A stretch of DNA of 64,000 bases, taken from assembly GCF_029813785.1 (NCBI RefSeq), contig NZ_JARVKY010000024.1, positions 1-64,000 on the forward strand. Direction: 5' to 3'. The notes beneath the pieces are model-generated. The model saw nothing but the letters and a program-made list of their open reading frames with translations, was not told the origin of the DNA and ran no database searches. The translations under genes were made by a program, and so were the position numbers. This DNA is from Streptomyces sp. DH41 (GTDB taxonomy: Bacteria > Actinomycetota > Actinomycetes > Streptomycetales > Streptomycetaceae). Positions within the stretch are counted from its first letter, which is position 1, and each line of letters starts with the position of its first letter. Shown here in pieces: positions 8,676-19,432 of the stretch.

Positions 8676-10337
8676 ATGACCGTTGACGGCGGTTACGCGG
8701 ACTTCTTCGGGCCGCAGGTGCCTCGTACGGACGGCGGGGGGCAGGCGCCCACCTTCGCGCTGGCCTCGGCCGCCTACCGGGACGGTCCGATGGAGGACCT
8801 GAAGAAGGCCGACAACGAGTGGCACCAGTCATCCGTCAACGAGGGCCGCTCCTGGGCCACGATCTTCCGCCCCAACCTCGGCGAGGCCTTCTCCAACGCG
8901 GTGGCCGGCCGCATGCTGGGCAGCGGCCGCAAGCCCCTCATCCAGTCCTTCGGGGCCGAGCCGCAGGTGGTCGTCGAGCACTGCCTGGCGGCCAACGGCA
9001 TCCGCAAGTCGCGCGACGCCCGGCTGTCCATGGTGATCGTGGTGTGCGGCCTGCTGTTCCTGCCCGGCATGCTGATCTGGCTGATCGGCTTCCAGATCCG
9101 CACCACCGTCGCCAAGGCGGAGAACAAGCAGGCCGGAGCGCTGGGCACCGCGGTGCTCGTGGCGATAGCCGCACTCGCCGTGCTGTTCCTCGTCAAGATG
9201 CCCTTCTCCGGCTTCTGGGCCTGGTACGCGCGCGCGGCCGTCGTCATGCCGGTCGTCGGCTGGTTCTGGGCCAAGCGGATCTGCGAGAGCACGGCCAAGG
9301 ACCTGCGGGAGCGCTGGGCGGGTCTCCTCTCGGGCAGCGGCGTCGGCGCCAAGGTGCCCGAGGCGGTGCCCAGCAACCCGGGCGAGACGGCGGCCGAGGA
9401 ACTGCGCCAGTCCCTGGCCAGGCTCGGCGCCGAGCAGCAGTCCAACTCCGTCTTCTACGCCGGCCCCAAGGGCATCCTCGGCATGGGTACCCGCTGGGGC
9501 AGCTGGCAGCTCGCCGAAGACCTGGTACCGGCCGACCCGACCCGGGAGATCCATCCCTTCCGCAGCTGGGACGTCATCCGGGCCGTCCACGACCAACTGC
9601 GCATGCTGGAGCGCGGCCCGTTGAACACGGGCGGCTTCCCGAAGCCGTCCGTGCGCCACTGGATCGTCACGCCGGTCGGGGAGAACGCCAAGGACGTGTC
9701 GCGTCCGGAGGGGACGGACGTCGAGGCCTACCAGGTCAAACCGCACGCCGTGCAGGAGATCTGCAACAAGCAGCAGTTCGGCGCCGGTGACCGGCACTAC
9801 CTGGGCGTCCAGTGGACGCTGTGGGACGGTCAGCTGGTGATCACGCTGCTGACCACGGTGACCGTGCTGCACTCGACACTGCGCATCGAGGTCACCGGTC
9901 ACGCCCTGGGCCCGGTGAACTCACTCTTCATGTCCAAGCCCGAGGCGCCCTCCAAGGAGGTCACCAAGTCGTTCAAGCCGTGGGAGAAGCGCAAGGTGAT
10001 GCTCCCGCTGGTCCCCGCGAACGAGGTGGTACGGCTCGCCGTCCGCGCACCGCTCGGCTGGTATCCGCCGTTGCTGAACTGGCTCGGCGGCTCGATCGGG
10101 CTGCCGGAGCCGTTCGGACTGCGGCACGCGTGGGCGGACCAGCCGTGGCGGCACCGCTTCATGGCCGACGACGCGTTGCGGGCGGCGACGCCGGTGCTCC
10201 GGGTGGTGCACTCGGCGGCGATCAAGGTGCTCGAGGAGAACGGCGTGGACACGGAGAAGTTCGGCGCCCGCGCGGGGGGCCTGAGCGGAGCCGTCCAGGA
10301 CGCGGCGCCCAAGAAGGCCGACGTCTACGACGCGTAG
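8676..10337 (+). CDS. Conserved actinobacterial membrane protein, unknown function
   Basis: 553 residues, not recognised as a named family. Three membrane segments cluster at about residues 119-140, 156-174 and 183-199, followed by a soluble domain of some 350 residues. The soluble part has Gly/Trp-rich stretches (FYAGPKGILGMGTRWGSWQ) and a beta-rich middle (HYLGVQWTLWDGQLVITLL). A hydrophilic N-terminus of about 118 residues would be cytoplasmic. ATG at 8676 is chosen because upstream in-frame sequence looks noncoding. It is convergent with the HIT gene, with a hairpin repeat between them. Confidence 0.85.
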   Translation: MTVDGGYADFFGPQVPRTDGGGQAPTFALASAAYRDGPMEDLKKADNEWHQSSVNEGRSWATIFRPNLGEAFSNAVAGRMLGSGRKPLIQSFGAEPQVVVEHCLAANGIRKSRDARLSMVIVVCGLLFLPGMLIWLIGFQIRTTVAKAENKQAGALGTAVLVAIAALAVLFLVKMPFSGFWAWYARAAVVMPVVGWFWAKRICESTAKDLRERWAGLLSGSGVGAKVPEAVPSNPGETAAEELRQSLARLGAEQQSNSVFYAGPKGILGMGTRWGSWQLAEDLVPADPTREIHPFRSWDVIRAVHDQLRMLERGPLNTGGFPKPSVRHWIVTPVGENAKDVSRPEGTDVEAYQVKPHAVQEICNKQQFGAGDRHYLGVQWTLWDGQLVITLLTTVTVLHSTLRIEVTGHALGPVNSLFMSKPEAPSKEVTKSFKPWEKRKVMLPLVPANEVVRLAVRAPLGWYPPLLNWLGGSIGLPEPFGLRHAWADQPWRHRFMADDALRAATPVLRVVHSAAIKVLEENGVDTEKFGARAGGLSGAVQDAAPKKADVYDA

Positions 10338-10376
10338 GCCGCCGGCGGTCGGGCGGGCGCGTCGGCGTGACCCTGG

Positions 10377-10441
10377 CTGGGGGCTGCGGCCCCCAGGCCC
10401 CGCTTCGGCCTGGACGGCCCCGTCCTCAAACGCCGGACGGA
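10377..10441. repeat. Dispersed Streptomyces-type intergenic repeat, copy 2
   Basis: Second copy of the element seen at 3145-3211, same orientation: hairpin CTGGGGGCTGCGGCCCCCAG, then a conserved tail ending TCCTCAAACGCCGGACGG. The tail overlaps the 3' end of the HIT gene, so the repeat encodes that protein's last residues and its stop codon. The hairpin would serve as terminator between the convergent genes. Confidence 0.85.
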
Positions 10442-10992
10442 CCGGATGATGCCGGCCAGGCCTCCGCGAGCATCTTGCGCGTGTCCCCCAGCAGCTGCGG
10501 CAGCACCTTCGTGTGGCCGACCACCGGCATGAAGTTCGTGTCGCCGCCCCAGCGGGGCACGATGTGCTGGTGCAGATGGGCGGCGATGCCCGCGCCGGCC
10601 ACCGTGCCCTGGTTCATGCCGATGTTGAAGCCGTGGGCGCCGGACGCGGTGCGCAGGGCCGTCATCGCCTGCTTGGTCAGGTCGGCGAGCTCCGCGGTCT
10701 CCACGCCGGACAGCTCCGTGTAGTCGGCGACGTGCCGGTACGGGACGGTCATCAGGTGGCCGCCGTTGTACGGGTACAGGTTGAGCACCGCGTACACGTG
10801 CTCGCCGCGCCGCACGACCAGCCCGTCCTCGTCGGACTTGGCCGGGATCGAGCAGAAGGGGCAGCCGTCGTCGGCGCCGGGACCACTCGGCTTGCTCTCG
10901 CCCTGGATGTAGGCCATCCGGTGGGGCGTCCACAGACGCTGGAACGCGTCGGGCGTTCCCACTCCCAGCTGCTGTTCCGGCTCACTCGTCAT
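10426..10992 (-). CDS. HIT-family nucleotide hydrolase/phosphorylase
   Basis: 188-residue histidine-triad protein; the catalytic motif is HLHQHIVPRW, preceded by FNIGMNQGTVAGAGI. An N-terminal CPFC pair could bind zinc. HIT proteins act on dinucleoside polyphosphates or nucleoside phosphoramidates; the syntenic mycobacterial protein next to thrS and pgsA is reported to be an Ap4A phosphorylase, so that is the best guess. ATG at 10992 (MTSEPEQQLGVG). The extreme C-terminus (PSGV-stop) is read from the dispersed repeat at 10377-10441. It lies downstream of thrS on the same strand, beyond a terminator. Confidence 0.92.
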   Translation of the reverse strand: MTSEPEQQLGVGTPDAFQRLWTPHRMAYIQGESKPSGPGADDGCPFCSIPAKSDEDGLVVRRGEHVYAVLNLYPYNGGHLMTVPYRHVADYTELSGVETAELADLTKQAMTALRTASGAHGFNIGMNQGTVAGAGIAAHLHQHIVPRWGGDTNFMPVVGHTKVLPQLLGDTRKMLAEAWPASSGPSGV

Positions 10993-11030
10993 GCGTGAAG
11001 CATATGGCGTCGGGTGCGGCGGCATGGAAA

Positions 11031-11054
11031 GGCCCCCGGATCTCCCCGGGGGCC
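11031..11054 (-). terminator. thrS terminator hairpin
   Basis: Stem GGCCCCCGG / CCGGGGGCC with a 6-base loop. Read on the minus strand it is followed by TTTCC, so it fits termination of thrS. Its right arm overlaps the last four bases of the distal CRISPR-like repeat. Confidence 0.7.
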
Positions 11055-11139
11055 AGAACCCCGCATACGCGGGGACCACGACACCTTGTGCTTGTGCGCC
11101 TTGCGGATCTTCGGATCGTCCCCGCGTCGGCGGGGAGCA

Positions 11140-11140
<1 letters not shown>
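11051..11140 (-). CRISPR. Two-repeat type I-E CRISPR-like relic in thrS 3' UTR
   Basis: Two 29-base units (11112-11140 and 11051-11079, read on minus) flank exactly 32 bases (11080-11111), giving the 61-base period of type I-E arrays. Unit 1 reads GTGCT, CCCCGC-n4-GCGGGG, ACGATCCG, very like the actinobacterial I-E repeat; unit 2 keeps GTGGT and CCCCGC-n4-GCGGGG but has a diverged 3' end, as terminal repeats do. The two match at about 18 of 29 positions. The first unit overlaps the last base of the thrS stop codon. No leader, further repeat or cas gene was seen within the window. Confidence 0.6.
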
Positions 11141-13116
<1,976 letters not shown>

Positions 13117-13232
13117 CGGTCTCTCCTGACTGAAGTGGGGCCGCGGCGCCATACCAAAGCGCACGCATGAGGGCGATCGTACCGACCCGGGCCCGTGCAT
13201 CGCGAAATCATTCCCGCCGTCGGCCCCGGTGG

Positions 13233-14486
13233 TCAGTCCTCGCAGTCCCCTCCGCAGGCCTCCTCGAGGAAGGCCGCCACCTCCACGTGCTCCTGGACCG
13301 CCTTCAGCAGCCGGTCCCGCTCCGCGTCGTCGACCTGTACGGGGGCGATCTCACAGGCGCCGGTCAGCCGGCGGAACCCGCCCCGGCTCTCCAGCCGGCC
13401 GAGCACACGCACCGGCAGCCCGACGAGATGCGCGTGCCCGGCGATGCGGTAGGCCTCCTCGTCCAGCGTGATCCGTACGTGCGGGACCTCGGCGCCGGCC
13501 AGCACCCGCAGCCGTACGGTGCCCACGCCGCGCGGCCCGGGCCGGCGCATGCGGACGACGGTGCCGGTGATCCGCACCGGCACGGACGGCTCCACGCGCA
13601 GGTAGCGGGCGGCGGCCTCGCGCAGGGCGGGCAGGTCGCCGGGCGAGAACTCGACCGGCTCGGCGAGGGCGGCGCAGCCCTCGGGGACTCCGGCGGCGGG
13701 CGACCAGTCGACGGTGATCCTGGCGCCCTGCGTGCCGCGGACCAGGGCGACGAGGGCCTCGGTGAGCTCGTGGCTGACGCCCGCCGCGACGGCCGTGTCG
13801 AAGGCCTCCATGCCGCCGGTGGCCCGCCGGTAGTCGACGGCCTCGCGGGTGGCGTACAGCGCGTGGTGGAGGCGTACGGCGAGGGGGCGGCCGGTGGTGA
13901 CGGGCACGAACGCGGTGAGCCGGCGCCCGCCGGGGGCGGGGCCGACCAGGACGCTCTCCAGGGACGCGGTGGCGGCGCGCCGGTGCCGGGCGCCGTAGTA
14001 GCCCGCACGCGCGCGCGTGGCGAGCGCTCCGGCGAGCAGCATCCGCCGGGCGGCGGAGCGCAGCTGCTCCTCCGCGGTCCAGGAGGCGGTGTCGCCGGGC
14101 CCGGCCGGCACGTCGCGCCCCCAGCGGATCTCGTCGCTGGGTACGGCGAGGGAGACGAGGATCTCGCGGGCGGAGGGCGTCCCGCTGCGGGAGAGGGCGA
14201 GCAGCGCCTCGCCGAGCAGGTCGTCGCTGTCGGGGAAGGCGCGGCTGACGGGCACCAGCAGGCTGGTGGCTCCGGCACCCGGGCCCGGTGGGGTCCAGCG
14301 GCCGTAGCGGCCCGGGGCGCCGCCGCGCCGCCGCCAGCCGTGCCGGTGCAGAAGGGCGGTCAGCACGGCCGGGTCCACGGTGTCCGAGCCGGGCGGGCGG
14401 CCGTCGTCCCAGGTGGTGTCGGCCACGGTCTCGGCGGGGTGTGGCCGCACGGGCCGCAGGGGTTCGCCGGTCGGGCGGTGCGTCAT
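13233..14486 (-). CDS. Uncharacterised protein coupled to DUF4365 gene
   Basis: 417 residues, no family recognised. The N-terminal third starts with a small helical unit (PAVLTALLHRHGWRRR) and a LLVPVSRAFPDSDDLLGEALLAL stretch. The middle is Ala/Arg-rich. A C-terminal beta-rich domain (about residues 305-385; VRITGTVVRMRR, VGTVRLRVLAG, LVGLPVRVLGRLESRGGFRR) resembles an OB-fold by eye. It ends Cys-Gly-Gly-Asp-Cys. Its ATG at 14486 overlaps the DUF4365 stop by four bases, so the two are made together. A role in nucleic-acid handling is only an inference from the partner gene and the fold-like pattern. Confidence 0.85.
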   Translation of the reverse strand: MTHRPTGEPLRPVRPHPAETVADTTWDDGRPPGSDTVDPAVLTALLHRHGWRRRGGAPGRYGRWTPPGPGAGATSLLVPVSRAFPDSDDLLGEALLALSRSGTPSAREILVSLAVPSDEIRWGRDVPAGPGDTASWTAEEQLRSAARRMLLAGALATRARAGYYGARHRRAATASLESVLVGPAPGGRRLTAFVPVTTGRPLAVRLHHALYATREAVDYRRATGGMEAFDTAVAAGVSHELTEALVALVRGTQGARITVDWSPAAGVPEGCAALAEPVEFSPGDLPALREAAARYLRVEPSVPVRITGTVVRMRRPGPRGVGTVRLRVLAGAEVPHVRITLDEEAYRIAGHAHLVGLPVRVLGRLESRGGFRRLTGACEIAPVQVDDAERDRLLKAVQEHVEVAAFLEEACGGDCED

Positions 14487-15049
14487 GGTTTCCCTCCCGT
14501 CCCGACCCGCGTCATGATCTCGCACAGCGCCCGGTCGTCGAAGACCCGCGCGGTCGGTATCCGCACGGTGGTGCGCCGCCGGCCGGTGACCGGATGTCCG
14601 GCGAGGTTGGTCCAGTAGCAGCAGTGCCTCAGGTCGAGCCGGTCGTGGCCGGCGCGCAGCCACTGGTCCCGGGACCGGGGGACGATCATCACGACGAGGA
14701 TCTTGTGCACGGAGACCGGGGTGCGGGCGAGTTTCGTCAGGTGGTCGTTGTCGAGGGTGAAGGAGAAGAAGCGGCCGGGCGGGCTCGGCGGGATCTGGTA
14801 CGTCGCCTTGAGCTGCACCTTGATGGTGACCTCGTCGTCGACCGTGTGCCCGGGGGCGCTGTGGCTGACGTGCCAGTCGATGCCGTTGTCCGGGAAGGGC
14901 TGGGAGAGCGAGCAGCCCGCCGCCGCGGCGACCGCGTGGAGGTAGCCGACCTGCAAGGTCTCCATGCAGGCGGTGGTGGCGAGGGAGCCGCGAGAGGGCG
15001 CTGTGCGCTCGGGCAGCAGCCCGCCCCTTTCGGGCTGCGCTATGGCCAT
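14483..15049 (-). CDS. DUF4365 nuclease-like protein
   Basis: 188 residues. The pattern E30 ... NGIDWHVS (D58) ... IKVQLKAT (Q79, K81) fits the PD-(D/E)XK-like DUF4365 family, found in genes often listed near defence or DNA-processing functions. It would be a small cytoplasmic nuclease or a nuclease-fold protein. ATG at 15049 (MAIAQPERGG) is preferred to an earlier start at 15160, which lies close to the divergent exonuclease promoter. It is first of a two-gene unit with the 417-residue protein and divergent from a DEDDh exonuclease gene. Activity is unproven; the Glu is replaced by Gln in the (E/Q)xK motif. Confidence 0.8.
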   Translation of the reverse strand: MAIAQPERGGLLPERTAPSRGSLATTACMETLQVGYLHAVAAAAGCSLSQPFPDNGIDWHVSHSAPGHTVDDEVTIKVQLKATYQIPPSPPGRFFSFTLDNDHLTKLARTPVSVHKILVVMIVPRSRDQWLRAGHDRLDLRHCCYWTNLAGHPVTGRRRTTVRIPTARVFDDRALCEIMTRVGTGGKP

Positions 15050-15220
15050 GGCCAACAGCCTTCCAGAACTGGTGTATCCCCACTGTGGGTCGCTGAACTG
15101 CGAAGACCCGTACTCCTGTTGTGTCCTTGCGGCGTACGTCGCAAACAGCCCGGGTATCACCGAACCGGGACAGAAGACGGCGCGTCAGCCGCCGTACTCG
15201 GACGAGGAGTTGAGTGCCCT

Positions 15221-15946
15221 ATGACGAGCTGGTTCGAGGGGCCGCTGGCCGCCTTCGACACGGAGACGACGGGCGTGGACGTCGAGACCGACCGGATCGT
15301 GTCGGCGGCCCTCGTCGTCCAGGACGCGCCGGGGCTTCGGCCGCGCGTGACCCGGTGGCTGGTGAACCCGGGCGTGCCGGTGCCCGAGGCGGCGACGGCG
15401 GTGCACGGGCTGACGGAGGAGCATGTGCGGCGCCACGGCCGCTGGCCGGCGCCGGTGATGTACGAGATAGCGGAGGCGCTCGCCGAGCAGGCCCGCGTCG
15501 GGCGTCCGCTGGTGGTGATGAACGCGCCGTTCGACCTCACGCTGCTGGACCGGGAGTTGCGCCGGCACCGCGCCTCCTCGCTCGGCCGCTGGGTGGAGCG
15601 GACGTCGCTGCACGTCCTCGACCCGCGCGTGCTCGACAAACACCTGGACCGCTACCGCAAGGGCCGCCGCACCCTCACCGATCTGTGCGCGCACTACGGC
15701 GTCGAGCTGGAGGGCGCGCACGACGCGGCGGCCGACGCGCAGGCGGCGCTGGAGGTCGTACGGGCGGTGGGGCGCCGCTTCCCGGGGCGGCTGGAGCGTC
15801 TGTCCGCCGCCGAGCTGCACACCCTTCAGGCGGTGTGGCACGCGGGGCAGGCCCGGGGGCTGCAGGCGTGGTTCGCGCTCAACGGGACGGAGGAGGCGGT
15901 GGACCCGGCCTGGCCGCTGCGGCCGGACCTGCCCGCGGCGGCGTGA
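15221..15946 (+). CDS. DEDDh 3'-5' exonuclease (DnaQ-like)
   Basis: 241 residues. Exo I is AAFDTETTG, Exo II is VVMNAPFDLTLLDREL and Exo III is AHDAAADAQAALEV, giving the DEDDh set of acidic residues and histidine. This fold degrades DNA or RNA from the 3' end with two metals. It is a stand-alone exonuclease rather than a polymerase subunit, since no polymerase or GIY-YIG domain follows. ATG at 15221. It is divergent from the DUF4365 pair across about 170 bases and ends just before a strong terminator. Confidence 0.93.
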   Translation: MTSWFEGPLAAFDTETTGVDVETDRIVSAALVVQDAPGLRPRVTRWLVNPGVPVPEAATAVHGLTEEHVRRHGRWPAPVMYEIAEALAEQARVGRPLVVMNAPFDLTLLDRELRRHRASSLGRWVERTSLHVLDPRVLDKHLDRYRKGRRTLTDLCAHYGVELEGAHDAAADAQAALEVVRAVGRRFPGRLERLSAAELHTLQAVWHAGQARGLQAWFALNGTEEAVDPAWPLRPDLPAAA

Positions 15947-16036
15947 GCGCACCACCCCGGCCGAGGGCGACGCCGGGCACGGGGGTGTGGGTGGCGGAGC
16001 CCCCACTTCGCGCGGCGAAGCCGCGCAGAAAACGAA

Positions 16037-16080
16037 GAGAGCGACGTGGTCCGCGTTGTCTGCGGACTCACGTCGCTCTC
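16037..16080. terminator. Hairpin between exonuclease and tRNA-Val
   Basis: A 12-bp stem (GAGAGCGACGTG / CACGTCGCTCTC) with an inner CCGC/GCGG helix. It lies between the convergent exonuclease and tRNA-Val genes and can end both transcripts. Confidence 0.8.
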
Positions 16081-16087
16081 GCGAGCG

Positions 16088-16159
16088 TGGGCGATACTGG
16101 GTTCGAACCAGTGACCTCTTCGGTGTGAACGAAGCGCTCTCCCACTGAGCTAATCGCCC
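16088..16159 (-). tRNA. tRNA-Val(CAC), copy 1
   Basis: 72-base cloverleaf: acceptor GGGCGAT/ATCGCCC with discriminator A, D-arm TTAGCTCAGTGGGAGAGC, anticodon loop TTCACAC (anticodon CAC, reads GUG) and T-loop GGTTCGAACC. CCA is not encoded. Identical in sequence and orientation to the copy at 24424-24495. Confidence 0.97.
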
Positions 16160-16198
16160 GGGAACGCACTGAACAATACAGGGCCCGGCACGTTTCCT

Positions 16199-16657
16199 TC
16201 AAACCGCTTGATGACCGCTTTCCAGGTGGGCCGCCAGTCCGCGCCGTCCCGCCCGCATCATCAGGCGGTGGTTGGCCCGGAACAGGGGACGCCCGGGCAC
16301 GGCGAGGCGGCGCAGCAGCGGCTTGCGTACGTCGACCTCCTGGTCGTAGCGGACGAGGGCGCCGGGGCCGCGCGGGGTGACCGTCCAGCGCGCCCAGCCG
16401 TCCATGTCGCCACTCATCGCGACTTCCAGCACCCCCGCCCCCATATCGCGCCGTCCCTCGCGCAGGGTCGTGGTCAGGTCGTACGGGAGGAGTGAGCGGA
16501 ACCGGACGATCCCGCTGGTGTCGTCGAGCCGCGTGACCTCGCGCACCTGGGGCCACCAGCGGGGGTAGTCCTCGATCCGTTCCAGCGCGCGGTAGACGGC
16601 CGGGACGGGCTCGGGCAGTGCCCACAGGCTGCGGAATCGGTAATGGTTCCAGTCCAC
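16199..16657 (-). CDS. SRPBCC/polyketide cyclase-like lipid-binding protein
   Basis: 152 residues with the helix-grip pattern: MDWNHYRFRSLWALPEPVPAVY (first strand and helix), then IEDYPRWWPQVREVTRL, and a C-terminal long helix after a beta sheet. This family binds hydrophobic ligands or acts as cyclase/dehydratase; nothing points to a specific ligand. It starts 39 bases from the end of the lyase gene on the same strand and ends near tRNA-Val, inside the segment bracketed by the two tRNA-Val copies. Confidence 0.85.
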   Translation of the reverse strand: MDWNHYRFRSLWALPEPVPAVYRALERIEDYPRWWPQVREVTRLDDTSGIVRFRSLLPYDLTTTLREGRRDMGAGVLEVAMSGDMDGWARWTVTPRGPGALVRYDQEVDVRKPLLRRLAVPGRPLFRANHRLMMRAGRRGLAAHLESGHQAV

Positions 16658-16696
16658 CTGTGGAGTGTGCCCTCACCCGCGTCCGTCACGTGCCGG

Positions 16697-19432
16697 TTAC
16701 GGCATCCTGTCGCCCAGAAGTGCCAGGTTCTCGATGGCGGCGAGACCGTAGAGCGCGGTGTCGTTGGTGGAGACCCAGGTCGCTTCGGCGCCCGGCACCA
16801 GCGTGACCGGGCCGCTCAGCTTCTCGGTCTGCCAGGGGGCCGACTCCTTGTAGCCGTCGGAGTCGTAGAACTTCTGCCACGCGCGCGTGGCGAGCTTCTC
16901 GTCCCCGGTCTGTACGGCCGCGTAGGCGTCGAGGCGCGAGTGGCCCTGGAAGAGGATGAGGCTGCCGAAGTTGCTGCCGTAGCGGGCCGCCTGTTCGGTC
17001 TTGGAGGCGTTGAAGTAGCGGCAGTAGTCGTAGTACGCCTCGTTGAACGCCGGCATGTCGACCAGGTCGATGAGTTCGGCGCACAGTTCGTTCAGGCCGA
17101 AGACGGCCGACAGGTGGGAGACCTCGACCTTCGGGGTGTCGGCGATCGCGAACCGGCCGGTGTCCAGGTCGTACAGGCCGCTGCCCTGGACGAAGCCGTT
17201 GGGCTGGGCGGCGATGGTCTCCATGGTGGACAGGACGCGCGCCTTGGCCTTCTCCCACTTGGGGCCCTTGCGTTCCCACTCGGTCAGCCACGCCGAGACC
17301 AGGCCGCTCCAGGCGGTGCCGAAGCCGACCGACAGGGCGTTGCGGTCGGGGGTGTAGGGCTCGGTGCGGATCTTGCGGAGCGGGTCGAGGGCGAGGAAGG
17401 TCTCGTCGGAGTCGACGTTGGCGTGCATGAGGTCGCCGACGCGTTCGTCGGCGGTGAGGAAGTAGTAGTAGCGCCGGTAGGTGGTGTTGGCGATGCGCTG
17501 CTGCTTGGCGCTGTCGGCGTAGTGCTGGACGCCGTGGCGGGTGCCGAGGCCGGCCCATTCGCCGAGGTGGTAGACGTCGACCTCGCCGGTGTGCCGGGTC
17601 ATGGCCTCGGCGAAGCGGAAGATGTCGGCGCGGCCGGAGCGCAGGTAGGCGTACCAGAGCCAGAGGTCCGGGGAGAGCTCGGAGTTGTCCCAGGCGTAGC
17701 CGCCGACGTCGTAGCGCCACTGGTGGCGGGCGGTGTCGTAGGAGTGCATGACGTCGCCGTAGTCCCAGAAGCCGTACCAGCGGCGCTGCTCCACCTGGTC
17801 CTTGTAGTAGGTGAAGAGGAAGTCGAGGTGGTCCTCGATCTTCGCCTTGGCGGGCGTGGAGCGGTCGGGCTCGGAGTAGAGGCCGGGGCCGAAGACCTTG
17901 GACCTGATGAGCTGCTTGGGTGGGGCGGCCAGCTGGGGCAGTACGCGCACGGCCTCGACCTGTTCGGCCAGCTTCTCCCCGCTCGGGGTGGCGGCGTTGG
18001 CCCAGAACAGCAGCTCCGAGGTGCGGGCGATGCCGTAGGGGGTGCCGAAGCCGGGCTCGTAGTCCTCGTAGGTGATGTTGAGGCCCTCGATCTGCTCGGG
18101 GAAGGTGTCCTGGCCCATGCCGTCGTGGTAGAAGCGCAGGTCCATGGGCTGGGCCTCGGGCGACCAGAGCCAGAGGGTGACCTCGGCCTCGTCGGTCTGG
18201 GCGTCGCGGATGTCGAGCTGGGCGGGGTGCTTCTCCCAGAAGTCGCGCAGGCCGAAGGAGAGTCCGCCGCTCGCTCCGCCGACGTAGCCGAAGCCGGATG
18301 CGCGCCGGCCGCCGCCGGCGCCGATCCAGCCGTGGCCCTTCTTGGTGCGCTTGCGCAGGGAGAAGCCGTCGGCGGAGAGCTGGGAGAGGGTGTAGTCGCC
18401 CCATTCGGGGATGTACTTCAGGCGGGTGGTGACCCGCTGGTCCCAGGTGGACGGGCCGGGCAGCTTCTCCCCCGCGAACTGCGCCGCCTGTACGGCCGCG
18501 CCGGGGTCGCGGCGCAGGCCGGTGATGCCCTTGACGGCCTCGCGGAGCAGGCCGGTGCCCTCGCCGCCGATGCGGATGTGCCGGTCGTAGGACTCGTCGC
18601 GCATCGGGACGGTGAAGCGGACACCGAGGCCGCGGATGAAGTCGCCGCTCGCCTTGCCGGGCTCCTGCTTCCCGTCGAACGTGATGGTGTGCACCATGCG
18701 GAAGGAGTCGGCGCCCGCGTAGAAGTAGAGGCGGATGGAGAAGGGCAGCCAGCTCCGGCCTCCCTTGCGGTGCTTGCCGTCGACGCGGACGACGGCGCGG
18801 ACCGGGCCCTCCTGCTCGACCTTCACCTCGTCGATCGCGCCGTCGAAGCGTTCGTACTTCACCGCGCCCTGGTCGCCGTCCTCGATCTCGGGCTGGCGCA
18901 GCAGGACGAGACGGCCGTTCTTCGCGATCTCGGTGGATCCTCTGGTGACCGCCTTGATCAGGGTCGATCCCGACTTGCCGATTCTCGCGGTGATGACACC
19001 GGTCGATATGTCGATGGTGCCGCCGCGCCGGTCGACGGTGACCTTCTTCGGGGGCGCGGCGGGGGTGCCGGCGGTCAGGGTGAGCTTGCCGTTGCCGGAA
19101 CCGACGGCGTGCGCGGTCCACTTCAGGGAGCCGTCCGGCCAGTAGGCGAGTGGCCAGGACTGGGTGGGTACGGCCTTGCCGTCCGCGTCCGTGACGGCGA
19201 AGGACTGGTCCTGCCGGTAGGTGCCCTTGGGCCAGGGGACGCCGACGGTGGAGCCGGGGGCGGCGCCCAGGCCGCCGTCCTCGAGCCAGGTCAGGGAGAC
19301 CGGGTCGGCGTCGGCGTCCTTGGCGGCGGGTGCGGCCTGTGCGCTCTTCGCGCCCAGCGCCCAGCTGAACTGGGCGGCGGCGCCGGCGACGGCGGCCGCC
19401 TTGAGGAGGGACCTGCGGGGGATGGGGGACAT
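16697..19432 (-). CDS. Secreted exo-rhamnogalacturonan lyase-like protein (YetA/PL26 type)
   Basis: 911 residues. A Tat signal peptide (PRRSLLKAAAVAGAAAQ, cleavage near AQAAPA) directs it out of the cell. The mature part has a beta-rich N-terminal region (VPWPKGTYRQDQSFAV, YWPDGSLKWTAHAVG) and a large Trp/Tyr-rich helical domain typical of the YetA / PcRGLX family of exo-rhamnogalacturonan lyases (by eye). Predicted job: cleave disaccharides from pectic rhamnogalacturonan I outside the cell. ATG at 19432 follows GGAAAGGAAAGG. It is last in an operon with a YesL-like protein and a sugar ABC importer, which supports the carbohydrate role. Exact substrate unproven. Confidence 0.8.
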   Translation of the reverse strand: MSPIPRRSLLKAAAVAGAAAQFSWALGAKSAQAAPAAKDADADPVSLTWLEDGGLGAAPGSTVGVPWPKGTYRQDQSFAVTDADGKAVPTQSWPLAYWPDGSLKWTAHAVGSGNGKLTLTAGTPAAPPKKVTVDRRGGTIDISTGVITARIGKSGSTLIKAVTRGSTEIAKNGRLVLLRQPEIEDGDQGAVKYERFDGAIDEVKVEQEGPVRAVVRVDGKHRKGGRSWLPFSIRLYFYAGADSFRMVHTITFDGKQEPGKASGDFIRGLGVRFTVPMRDESYDRHIRIGGEGTGLLREAVKGITGLRRDPGAAVQAAQFAGEKLPGPSTWDQRVTTRLKYIPEWGDYTLSQLSADGFSLRKRTKKGHGWIGAGGGRRASGFGYVGGASGGLSFGLRDFWEKHPAQLDIRDAQTDEAEVTLWLWSPEAQPMDLRFYHDGMGQDTFPEQIEGLNITYEDYEPGFGTPYGIARTSELLFWANAATPSGEKLAEQVEAVRVLPQLAAPPKQLIRSKVFGPGLYSEPDRSTPAKAKIEDHLDFLFTYYKDQVEQRRWYGFWDYGDVMHSYDTARHQWRYDVGGYAWDNSELSPDLWLWYAYLRSGRADIFRFAEAMTRHTGEVDVYHLGEWAGLGTRHGVQHYADSAKQQRIANTTYRRYYYFLTADERVGDLMHANVDSDETFLALDPLRKIRTEPYTPDRNALSVGFGTAWSGLVSAWLTEWERKGPKWEKAKARVLSTMETIAAQPNGFVQGSGLYDLDTGRFAIADTPKVEVSHLSAVFGLNELCAELIDLVDMPAFNEAYYDYCRYFNASKTEQAARYGSNFGSLILFQGHSRLDAYAAVQTGDEKLATRAWQKFYDSDGYKESAPWQTEKLSGPVTLVPGAEATWVSTNDTALYGLAAIENLALLGDRMP

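Noticed and set aside
13117..13232. T-box leader for thrS
   Set aside because: The space is short and lacks the T-box sequence; a normal ribosome site is present.
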